Under the pieces are notes generated by a model. It was given only the letters and a program-made list of their open reading frames with translations. It was not told the origin of the DNA and did no database searches. Shown piece after piece: positions 24,346-34,800 of a DNA stretch of 64,000 nt. Location of the stretch: positions 930,001-994,000 of the forward strand of contig JBAIAA010000809.1 of the NCBI GenBank assembly GCA_037893245.1. The letters are read 5' to 3'. The position numbers and the translations under genes are program-made. Within the stretch, counting starts at the first letter, position 1; each line of letters opens with the position of its first letter. This DNA comes from Crossaster papposus (taxonomy: Eukaryota; Echinodermata; Asteroidea; Velatida; Solasteridae).

Positions 24346-24720
24346 TTTTTTCCCATGAAGCTTTTGGGCAGATTTCATGAATTATTCAACAGTTGCATTG
24401 ATCACTGTACAACACCTGGGTTCTAGCTCCCTTTTTTCCCTTGAATTAAAAATACTCCAAAGATATCAATTTGACTAGGAAAATCGAGATGAGCTACAGC
24501 AGGATTCGAACCAGGGATCTTTGATCCATAGCCCATCCCACTATCCACTACACGTATAGCAGCTCCACAACAGCTGTAAAGTGATTTAATGTAACTACGT
24601 GTAGTTCACTAAATTACAACAAAGCTGTGACGTCATGTTTTATTCTGATGAATGAACATAACTTCTCAACCAAACTACTGAATAATTCATAAAATCTGCC
24701 CGAAAGCTTCAGTAAAACAA
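24346..24720. mobile_element. Fold-back element with internal tRNA-like sequence
   Basis: Inverted arms of about 35 bp: CATGAAGCTTTTGGGCAG with TTCATGAATTATTCA on the left and the complement at 24678-24714. It sits inside a unit of the 345-bp tandem repeat. No coding potential. Confidence 0.6.
24488..24566 (-). tRNA. tRNA-like sequence (pseudo-tRNA or SINE head)
   Basis: The minus strand reads TAGTGGATAGTGGGATGG (A-box-like) and, about 20 nt later, the perfect B-box GGTTCGAATCC. I cannot fold a full cloverleaf with confidence, so a pol III-derived remnant inside the fold-back element is more likely than a working tRNA. Confidence 0.35.
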
Positions 24721-25599
24721 AATTGGCGGGCCGGGAAACGCTATAACCCGGAAGAGTCTTATAATGCGAGTCATAAGTTAAGTCATATGTCGCGTACCCC
24801 TGACTGCTTGGTCAATACCACATACTTGTTTGAAGGAATGGGATGCATTTAATTCAAGACATTTTAATTTGCCGTCGTCAAATACTCACCTAATTGTGCT
24901 CAATCGCTTATTAATTCACCAGTTGGGACTGTCCGCGAAGTTCAGGTTAGCATTTTCGTATATGTACAGGGTTATTTTGCTGGCTAGGTAGCAAGACTTA
25001 GGGTGCCACCTCGTTTCCTCCCTTTATGGTGCTTGGCCATTTGGGCTATGAACTCGACAGATAGGGAGGTGTGGTGGGCCGGGAAAACCTGGAATCCGAA
25101 AGAGTCAAATGCGGGAGACATAAGTTGAGTTATATGTCGCGTACCCCTGAATGCTTGGTCAATACCATATACCTTTTTAACGAATGGGATATATTTAATT
25201 CAAGACATTTTAATTTTCCATCGTCAGATACTAACCTAATTGTGCTCAATCGCTTATTATTTCACCAGTTGGGACTGTCCACGAAGTTCAGGTTAGCATT
25301 TTCGTACAGGTACAGGGTTATTTTGCTGGCTAGATAGCAAGACTTAGGGTGCCACCTTGTTTCCTCCCTTTATGGTGATTGGCCCTTAAGGGTTATATGA
25401 ACTGGACAGGGAATTAAAGGAGGTGTGGTGGGCTCCATAACCCACATAAGTCCTAAATTGGAGTCGGTTATGGGCTCATTGAGTTGAGTCATAAGTCGCG
25501 TACCCCTGAATGCTTGGTCAATACCACATAACCTTTAGTTTTCCTCTTTTTTATTAGTTTTTTCCTCAACATCATTACAGAGTGGCTATTTAAAAATAA

Positions 25600-25920
25600 A
25601 AATGCAAGTCTAACCCTTACAATCATACACCCCCCCCTAACAAAAACCTCACATTTTAGCCAATTCTAATAATAAACATGCAAGGCTAACCCAGGTTTAC
25701 AATTTTCCCCAAAATTTAAAACATTTGCCAGTCTTAATAAAAAATACCAGGCCAACCCCTTTAAATTTGACCAAACAAATCACATAATGGCAAATTTTAA
25801 TATAAATGCAATGTGAAACTTTTACATTTGAATTGTTTCCCCAAAACGCATATGTAAGCATGGCCTCTTTCAATTGAAAATTATTCCGAAAGTCACATTT
25901 TAGCCGATTTTAATAAAGAT
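25600..25920. other. Diverged satellite-like remnant
   Basis: AT-rich sequence with recurring ATGCAAGNCTAACCC phrases (25600, 25680) that echo the 106-bp satellite. Probably decayed array edge. No gene. Confidence 0.35.
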
Positions 25921-25928
25921 CTGCTTCC

Positions 25929-26105
25929 CAGATTAGCAATTGCTTAAAAACGTATACATAAAAACAAGCTTTTGCTGTTTGTCATTAAGCATTTAGTGCT
26001 ATTGTTAAGAATTCAAGCATTTGCTAGGCAAGCTTAAGAAAAAAGCTATTAGCCGAAGCAAAAGGTTATGTATATGTTTCTAAGCAATTGCTTCTGCTTC
26101 TGCTT
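25929..26105. mobile_element. Inverted-repeat element, 'AGCAATTGCTT' family, copy 1
   Basis: Ends carry AGCAATTGCTTAAAAACGTA and the near complement (ATGTTTCTAAGCAATTGCTT). Internally AAGCTTTTGC-like motifs are palindromic. A second, interrupted copy lies at 26386-27056. Confidence 0.5.
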
Positions 26106-26385
26106 GATGAGCTGTTGCTTTTGCTCGTTTTTTTTACCTATAAGCAATTGGTATTTTTTATGTATTCAGCCTAATTGTGTGCAATCTTGGCCGGACCTGC
26201 TCTGATGTCGACACTGGGATGTACATTGGGCCGAATACATGAAAACTAGCAATTGTTTGTTTTTTTCCTAGGATTTTGCTTACATATTTATACAATAAAA
26301 TAAGACATTTCCAACAAGCAAAAGCTTTTACTTTATAGCAAAAGCAAATGCTTGTTTCTTGGAAGCAAATACTTCTCAGATGAGC

Positions 26386-27056
26386 AATTGCTTAACAATG
26401 TATGCATACAAACAGGCTTTTGCTTTTGTCATTAAGCATTTGTTTGTAGAGTTTCAAGTTCTCCATTTTATATCTTGACCTCTTACTTATCGGAAAAGAT
26501 CGACCGTTACCACCATGTGCTCTCAATATTCCCCCTTGCTGCAGGGTTGTAGTCGAGTCCCTGCAAGTCCTTTCACAAGTCCTTTCGTGAAGCCAGTCAC
26601 AAGTCCCTTCATAAAGGCAGTCACAAGTAACTGGTTGAACAATGACAAAGGAATGCCTTTGTCAAAGCTGATTTGAATAGCTTGTGATTTAAATTGGAAC
26701 TGAAGGACTTGTGGTGGACTTGCAGGGACTTACAGGGACTTGCAGGGACTTGTGATGGACTCGACTACATCCCTGCCTTGCTGCCTGGGGTGGCACTTCT
26801 ATTCTTTGCTCTTTAGTCAACTTTGACAGCAGTTTGATTATTAACATCACTCTCTGCAGCCATTTTGGAAAATGTGTGCGGATAAAAAGCAAAACCGCGT
26901 CTCTAAAAATCTTTCTCATTTCCTTCAGTGCACATCTGGATGAATACCTTAACGCTATTGTTTAAAACCCAAGCATTTGCTAGCAAAGCTTAAGAAAAAG
27001 CTGTTAGTTGAAGGAAATGGTATGTATATGTTTTTAGGAAATTGCTATAGTTTTTA
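26386..27056. mobile_element. 'AGCAATTGCTT' family, copy 2, interrupted
   Basis: Left half 26386-26450, right half about 26945-27056, homologous to the two halves of copy 1. Between them is about 490 bp of unrelated DNA that includes a hAT-type MITE (26542-26775), so at least two rounds of insertion are recorded. Confidence 0.5.
26542..26775. mobile_element. hAT-type MITE, copy 1 (234 bp, 8-bp TSD)
   Basis: Starts CAGGGTTGTAGTCGAGTCC and ends with the inverse (GGACTCGACTACATCCCTG). It is flanked on both sides by CCTTGCTG (26534-26541 and 26776-26783). An 8-bp duplication and CAGGG termini are hAT-superfamily hallmarks. Inside are AAGTCCTTTCACAAGTCC-type subrepeats. No transposase. Confidence 0.9.
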
Positions 27057-27101
27057 TGTGTTTGGGCCAATAATGGTTTACCTACCTTATTTTGTTTTTA
27101 A

Positions 27102-27450
27102 AGGTAGGATACAGCATTTGCAGATATCGACAATTTTTACTACGGAATTATTAAGAAATATCTTACTAATTTTAAAGTAAATAATGATTCTAGGCATCTA
27201 CCAAAATTATTGAGCTACATAAAATTATGTAATTGTTTAGAAAAATTGAATTTTATTAAAAAAATCACGATCGCTAGACGGCGATCGCGAATAAAAAAAA
27301 GAAGCGAACTACAAGAACAACTGCCCGGAGCCGGTTAAAAACAAACGCCGTTTTTCTAGCTTTTCTCTCGGCATCCATGATTGTAAAACTTCGGACAGTT
27401 CAATTAAACATAAATATTTACTATAAAATACTCCCCAAATCCACCCATTT
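27102..27450 (+). mobile_element. piggyBac-type MITE, copy 1 (3' end lost)
   Basis: Begins after TTAA (27098-27101) with AGGTAGGATACAGCATTTGC. Contains the CGATCGC hairpin and the TCGGCATCCATGATTGTAAA block, then diverges near 27450 before the 3' terminal repeat. Confidence 0.7.
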
Positions 27451-27957
27451 TCATTCCCGACTATTACATTTAAATGTTTACAAGGGTTCAATAACAACTT
27501 TAGCAAGCATTATTAAGGTAATAGTTCATGTACCAGTATTTGAAATAAATTTGAAGCCAGAAGTTTAACCACATTGGGAAAGTCAGGAGAAACGTCGAAG
27601 TGCGCCACCGTAAGTTATGGAACTCCAGCTTGACTCTACTTATCTTTCTATTGTTTGTAAATTCTATTGTTGGTAAACGTTTAGTGCCATATTTGTTTTA
27701 AATGCAACTGAGCGCCATTGAGCTCTATTTTTACAGAATAAATCTACAGAACACCTCACTACATAATTATTGGGAATAAAAGAACTGTTTTTGTAACATT
27801 TGTTGACAATCATTTGTTAACAATCAAATAATATTGTTGTTATCATTAATAACTATTCTTCATTTTGGCAGTTTTGTAGTTAATTTGTATATAATTTGCC
27901 ACGGGTTAGTGATAGAAAGGTCAATAACCTATATTAAAGGTTTATGTGTATAAATGC
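27451..27957. other. No gene seen
   Basis: AT-rich, with TTGTTNACAATCA palindromic repeats around 27800-27830. No exon signals. Confidence 0.4.
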
Positions 27958-28085
27958 GCATTACTTATAAGTTATATAGCGCTTTATCATCAACGTTCCC
28001 ATAGTGCTTCACATCATTACCCCGGTCATTGGGCCCACGAAACATTCTAAATACCATCTCAGCTCCCTGGATCTCAGCTTCATTG
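27958..28085 (-). mobile_element. SINE fragment (tail half), TAGCGCTTTAT family
   Basis: Shares TATAGCGCTTTATCA, ATTACCCCGGTCATTGGGCC and ATCTCAGCTCCCTGG with the fuller copies at 36184, 39245 and 55985. The tRNA-like head is missing. Confidence 0.7.
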
Positions 28086-28536
28086 ATGGAGCAGTACTAT
28101 CACACGACTTCCCTATTGCTTGAAGAAGAGCACCAGCAACGCGAGCACCAGCGATGCCCAGAGTGACGTCACGTGTACAGACATTGCGCCATTAGGTGGC
28201 CAGACGGGAGGTTCTGCGCAATACAAATGGGAAACAGTTCTTTATTGACAACAACACGTTGGGCAAAGCTGAATAGAATTTTGCAATAAAATGAAACAGC
28301 GAGTCAGTGATCCCACTGCATTAAAGTCGCTTAAACATTTTGAACAGATGTCTTCTTCTTTTAAAATTTGTTTGGGATATAAGCAGGTGAACAATGCATC
28401 TCGTGTACCACATCAAATCATAAAAAGAAATCATATTTGAGCCAGTGTGCGGCGCAGTGTACCGTATTCGAGAAGTGACGTAAACTGACATTTTTCACCG
28501 CCAATCGTTGCAACTTATTTTCTGAATAGTTTCGCT

Positions 28537-28542
28537 TTTATT
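28537..28542 (-). terminator. Candidate polyadenylation signal of ACE
   Basis: AATAAA on the minus strand, 40 nt after the TGA at 28582-28584. This is normal spacing for a short 3' UTR and supports exon 12 as the real terminal exon. The motif is common by chance in AT-rich DNA. Confidence 0.45.
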
Positions 28543-28554
28543 TTTGAAAATCGA

Positions 28555-28665
28555 GTGTTATTACCCTTCACTCGAGTCGAGTCATTTGCCTGCAGTGACT
28601 CGATTCGAGTCGAGTCGACAAAAACGTGACTCCAGTCGTAATTGACTCGAGTGATTACAACGCTG
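28555..28665. mobile_element. ACTCG-rich dispersed element within ACE exon 12
   Basis: Contains CCTTCACTCGAGTCGAGTCA, TTTGCCTGCAGTGACTCGA and a diverged inverse at the other end (CTCGAGTGATTACAACGCTG). The same blocks occur around the (ACTCG)46 array at 60668-61080. It overlaps the 3' end of the ACE frame and provides its stop codon. Confidence 0.65.
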
Positions 28666-28864
28666 TGAGGCGCGCAGTAGTGACCAACCTTTCGGGGCCC
28701 ATTCCTCGGCCCATCCCAACTGTTCGCCGCTGTTCTGTTCTTGTAGCCAGGTGATGAGCGGTTTGAAGTAGTCGAGCAGGGGTTGTGCGGTCATCGTGCG
28801 GCCGCCCGTGATCTTCTCCAGAGCTTCGGGCCACTCTTTGCTCTCCCCAAGTTTAAGCATATCA
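28582..28864 (-). CDS. ACE: ACE terminal exon 12 with repeat-derived C-terminus
   Basis: Acceptor TTGCTTTTAG at phase 2, then [19 protein letters not shown] and [16 protein letters not shown], ending the recognisable M2 homology at [11 protein letters not shown] (about residue 612). The frame continues for 34 residues of unrelated sequence. About 28 of these lie inside an ACTCG-rich repeat (about 28555-28665) that supplies the TGA stop. An AATAAA lies 40 nt beyond. Alternative: a weak donor (AAAG|GTTGGT) just after the conserved part could splice to an undetected last exon. Confidence 0.85.
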
Positions 28865-31800
28865 CTAAAAGCAAAATGTCAGAAAAACATATTAGCAGAC
28901 ATTATTTAAAAGGGGAGAGGAAACCAGCCATGTATGTGCAGTTAATAGTAAAATGAAATGCATTCCCCTATAAACGCGCTTCAATTTGTGGGTGTACAAG
29001 ATCACGTACAAGTTCGCGTCGGATGCCGTGTATATACACGCAAGCAAAGTTGTTTCCGGAATTCAAAACCAATGACAGATAAACACGTCACGGGCCGGAA
29101 ATCTGTCAGCGACCGGCTCGCAGCAAGCAAGCAAGGCCTGAAAAATCAGGGTGTGCTACCCACAGATGCCAGGCCTAAACCCGTTTCGGATCAAGGTTCA
29201 TGAAACAAATTAAAAAAATCCGCGCCTGGGCCCAGTCATACAAAAAAAAAAACCGGCGCGAACTGCTTAAAAATACCAAACGGTGTGCCCATTCATTCAA
29301 AATGTTACACTTAATTATTTTACTGTATTGTTAGATTTATCGGGAACAAAGTTTTCCCTCTTGTGAACAGTTTGTTACCCACTCAAACGGAACAAGTTGG
29401 AAGTTGCCACAGCTATTTAATAGGGTTATGACAAGTTTAGCAAAATGAAAACCAACAGGACTTTTAAATAATTGTACGTATATTATATTTGCACACAGCT
29501 TAGAGATGAGTTGTATAATAGGTTTAATTTGTTATTCCTATTGGTCGAGAGCCCGTCACGTGGCCGGTATTAAACGGACGATAAAGACATGGCTGGAAGT
29601 GTTTAAAACCAACTGGCAACAAAATACGTCACGCGATGTCGCCTTATACCCGTCCCCAGGGCTCACTTTATTTCCAACCGTACATCGTCTCCAATAGTAG
29701 GGTGGTGTTGGGCGCGTACAGCTCGACACCCTGGAAACGAGTTTGCCAATGGCAGTAATAGTCTGGTTCCTAGTAAATACGCTTTATTGCATGTATTGTG
29801 TAGAGCGACAGAGGCGGAAACATGTCATTTGACACACACAGAATGGCGAAACACCGAAATTTACTTGCGACAATTTGCCGTGATTTTCGGGGCTTTTTTG
29901 GCTGAATTTTACAAAAAAGGTATTTATGAATGGGAATAAATGTGTGTTCGGTCGGTATTAATCACTCTGTTTAATACCGCTTGGAGTCTGGCTGCTGATA
30001 ATTACCCTCGCCTTCGGCTCCGGTAATTATCAGCAGCCAGACTCCAAGCGGTATTAAACAGAGTGATTAAAACCTCCCGAACACACATTTATTCCCTTAT
30101 TAAATACTCGAAGCATCCACTTCCATAACCCATGACCGCTCACTTCTGTGACACACGGACTGACACGTAGGATATATTAATATAGGATTCATCAGAGAAG
30201 ACTGGTATTAATATGTAATTACGTTTAGGTCATTTCTCTCCGCAAGTAAACAAGAATGAAGATTTTACCCCACTTTCAATTAAATATGGCCGACTCGTGA
30301 GTAAGGCCCATGAGTGCGTTCCTACTTCGTCTGGCGTTCCGACTTCGCTCGCATGGGAAAGCGCGTATAAACCAAACAATTTAATATACGTCATGAAATG
30401 TAAGGTCCATTCACGATATTTAGCCCATTACGGGTACTCCCACACAATAACACTGCCCAGTAACTCAGCGATTCATTGAGTTAATAAGGTTATACTAAGA
30501 CTAAAAGACTGGTCCTCTCTATATGGGATCAGCAAAAACATTGTACATCCATGCGCACGAGGTATTAGTTAAGCTTACCCGAGCAATTTCCCAGCATCCA
30601 CACTATTGTAAACATCGCACTTCAGCAAAGGACCCGTGTGATTCGCAGCGTCACACATCGCTTTGTGAAATTGGAATTGAAGTATGTGACTCACGAAATA
30701 CCTAAAGAAAATTAATAAAAGAAAGAAAATACTACATCGTGAACATGGTATTACTATCAATCCGGATCGAAGCAAGGACAAACAGAATCATGAAAACAAA
30801 GTGTATAATTTTTGTTTTGATAATCGCTTGGGAATCTACTTCTGTTTTCACCTGATGTAGGGAGTGTCCGATGGGATGTGGTATTTTGCTGCCGGGTCGA
30901 AATTAGCCTCTGAGCGTGTTGTGGGCGGAACGATACCCTGGTACTTGGTCCTGTATAGGAAGGAACATCAAATTATGGCAATAAGTCAGCCGCGCCCGGG
31001 TGTAATGACGTAATGGAACGATTTTGTGGCTAGCTACAGTTATATATCGATTGAAGATGGCAGTAAATTGAATACGAAGTAAGTTATAGCTTTATCACAC
31101 AAATACTCCTAATATTGTTAACAGTGATATGAATGCATATTTTAGAGTATATATATATAGTGCGGCTCACAAAAGCGGACAAGCATACACCAAACCCTGA
31201 GGCTATATCGATTGATATAAGTGATATAAGTGCACATTTTAGAGTATACATATAGCGTGGCTTACAAAAGCGGACAAACATACACCCACTATACCCTGAG
31301 GCAAAAACTACATAGATCAATGGATGGAGAATCTTTCCAGAAGTAAAAGTATACCAATAAATCCCGATTCGGTAGAGTAGTTTTAGGTATAGACCCTATT
31401 TGTGTTAAGCAAGGTGGCATGTTAAATTCGTGGGCGCGGTTTAGTTTATTTTCGCTGCGAAATGATCTTTGATTTTGGTTCACAAAATAGGGTCTGAAGC
31501 AAAAACCACTGGCCCAAATTGAAATATTTGGGTCTCATTTTTCTTCCAGAAATATTCTCCATTCATTCATAGTTTTGGCCTCATGGTATAGTGGAAGTAT
31601 GCTTGTCTGTTGTTGTTTGTGGGACAACCTGCACCTTCGATGTTGTTGTTGTCGTATGGACCGAAGTCCGGATTGACAGCTTTAGTTCGAGAGGTATTTT
31701 TTTCTCTTATAGCCGGATCACCACGAGAAGGTAGCGGTCTTGATCCTCCAAAAACACCGGGGCAAACCCCTTCTCTTAGCAATAAGGTTTTGTATGCATT

Positions 31801-34800
31801 ACACAACACAGGACCTCCAGCTTTACATCCCATCCGAAAGGACGAAGCAATAGTGGTTTAATTGCCTTGCTTAAGGACACACGTGTCGACGGCGGGACTC
31901 AAACTCACTCTCTGCGGAACAGAAAACCAGGTTCTTAACCGCCCGGCCACTTCACTCCACCTCCAATTACAGCCACACAAGCAGGGCAGTTAAGGCTTGA
32001 ATGTTATAGTCCTAAAAAATCGTTCTAATATGTCCAAAATACAACGTCGTGGACCTCCGACCTACCTTAGTTTCCACCACTCAGCGTTGAGGTTCTCTTC
32101 CGTTATGGTTCCATCAAACAGGGCCCATCGCCACTTGTCCATCAGGTAACCAAAAGGAAGGAACGCTATCTTATCCAGCGCTATACTCATTAGGAAATTA
32201 ATATCCGCCTCTGCAATTCATTGAACAAATTAAATCAAAGTTTGTTATGAAGAATGAACCAATCGGCATAAACCTTTAGATAAGCTTTAATGAATCCGAA
32301 AAATATATTATAAAAAAAAGGACTCCTTTTTTCAATCATGAACGGATTCCATTCATCGAGTTAACTTTTAAAGATCGTTTCAAAGGTTATACCAGGGGTC
32401 AATTTCATAGAGCTGCTTATTGATACTTAAAGGTAGGATACACCATTTGCAGATATCGAAAATATTTACTACCGAATTATTAAGAAATATCTTACTCATT
32501 TGAAAGTAATTAATGATTTTAGGCATCCAGCAAAATTATTGCGCTAGATATCCTGTAATTATTCCGTAAAATAGAATTGTGTGAAGACAAATTCGCGATC
32601 GCCAGACGGCGATCGCGAAAAAACAAAGATAAGATAAGAATAACTGCTCGACGTCGGTTAAAAAAAAACCGCTGCTTTTTGTGCTTTTCTCGGCATCTAT
32701 GATTGTAAAACCTTGGACAGGTAAGTTAAACGATATTTACTATAAAATACAACACCCCAAATCTACCAATTCATGATAATTCAAGCAAATACCAATGGTG
32801 TATCCTACCTTTAAGAGCACGCTGTTAAGAGCGCGCAGACTCAAGCTCCAGTGTTTCTGACTAGCACGCGTGTGGGTTATTGTTATTATGCTTAAGCTAT
32901 AACAACAACTAATTACCAATTACAAACAATATGCACCACGTGTATAATTGTGGCTGGTAAGCTGGTTTTACTAAGCAATGTTTCGTGTGCTTTGGAATTT
33001 GTGTGCTTATTATCAACTCTATGAAATTGGGCGGGCCCCAAAATCCGAAAATTTAAAAGGTAGCTGTTATGGAAACGAGCTAACTTCATTGATGTTCTCA
33101 CAAGGGCATTCGAGTGTTTACGAATGTTGAAGACTTTCTTATTTTTAATCTTTTTGTGTTACCTCAATCGTTTTAATAATTGTATTTATCTGTGTAAAGC
33201 GCTTCGGGACGTCAATGTGAAGCGCTATATAAAAACGGTTATCTTGGAATAAGTACCCTTTAGAAGACAAATTTGCGTAAGTTTAACAGCATTAGGGAGA
33301 CCAGTGTCATAGGGAGACATTTCGAGGTCTTCCTAACGTTCCAACTACAAGAAGGAGATACATTTTTAAACATTTAACAGTCCAGATCGATAGAGTAGGG
33401 TCCAAAATGCATAAATATGAAATTTCGTGGAAAAAGCTCTAGGTAAAAACGGGTTAGGTTACAGTAAAGAATGACAAATTGTGTGCACGTCATTATGGAG
33501 AGGTCTCCCTTAATGTATAATTTTCGGTTAAAAGTGAACAGTAAATAGTTAATAGTAAATAGTGAACAGACTCTCTTACTGTCGTCATCCTGGACCTCAT
33601 CCAACAGGCCCACCGCGTGCAGGTGTTTAGGCGTAGACACGGAAAGGGCTAGAGTGTCTCCCACCGCCTCATGGAATCCCGGATTAGCGCCCCCACGATA
33701 CACCACGGGTAGATCCTTGTACTGGAGATAGTACTCAATGTGACCCATCTCGTGGTGAATAGTGATGAAATCATCCATGGTGATGTCTGTGCACTGCTTG
33801 ATTCTTGAGAGAGAATACACGTATTATTGTTTTCGGAGAACATACGAAAGTTTTGCATCTCAGGGACAACAGTTTTTATCATAACTTTTTTTTTCTTCAA
33901 AAATTGAAGCATTTAAAAACTAAAAAACTAAAATGTGCATTGGTTATTATAGATGAAAAAAATTCCTTGAAAATACTTTTCTGGGGGTAAGAAAGAATGG
34001 CAACAGGAATTTTTTTTAGTTCTTAGAGATTCTTCAAACGCATTTGACAAATTTTCCAAAAAACAACAAGCAAAATCAATGGGCACCTCTTTAAATAGCA
34101 TTGGCTTCCCCACTATTATCTGCAGCTATCCTTGCGGGGCTGTCTATTCCAAGTAAGTTAGGAAACTGAATAATTACGCAGGTGTTCTCGGAATGGTAAA
34201 ATGCCCTCGTGAAGTCATGCCAACAAGAATATCGATAGACCAATAGGACACCTGGACTAGTCAGGAGAGGGCGCCCATTTGTCACATGACGCCTTATTAC
34301 TTTCGAATTAGAACTACGCAAAAGTAAATCACCAAATTATGGCATCTGTTAACTTTACCTGAAGTCAATCTGGTTAGAGAAGTCCCAAGCGGAGGCGTGG
34401 CACACCACCTCTCTGCCTGTTGGCTTCTCAATCATGGACTTGTTCCAGAATTCCTCGGGCATTCTCTTCAATCCGAGTGACCCGAAGAAATCATCAGAAA
34501 CCTGGAACATTCTCTTGGCATCATATCCCTTATTAACAAAAAATGAAGACGTGAACAGTTATTTGCCGCTTTTTTTGATTTGTTTTGACAATTTGTTCAA
34601 TCATTGTGTAACATGAACCATTACCATTATTATTATTACCATACCCTCGAAAAGCCACTACCCGATGCCGTTTTTTAAGTATGGAAGTGGTTACCATATT
34701 TTTTTTAGCAAATCATACCAATGTAAAGGAAATAATTTGACAATTGTGTACAAACAAATACTGTGTTTAAGCCATTGCCGTTCCATTCTGATGTACGCTA

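Larger units (their letters stand above)
24170..25560. repeat. Approximately 345-bp tandem repeat, about four diverged units
   Basis: The phrase GGAGGTGTGGTGGGC recurs at 23949, 24322, 25063 and 25421, with a shortened version (GGCGGGCCGGG) at 24725. It is followed each time by ACCCGNAAGAGTC-like text, TATGTCGCGTACCCCTGA, GCTTGGTCAATACCA and, in most units, GGTGCCACCTNGTTTCCTCC. Unit 24322 is interrupted by a fold-back element (24346-24720). Confidence 0.75.

Noticed and set aside
26689-26919. Possible gene start (AAAATGGCTGCAGAGAGTG, MAAESDVNNQTAVKVD)
   Set aside because: The frame stops after 16 codons with no donor before the stop, in a repeat-rich interval; a 5'-exon remnant is possible but unsupported.
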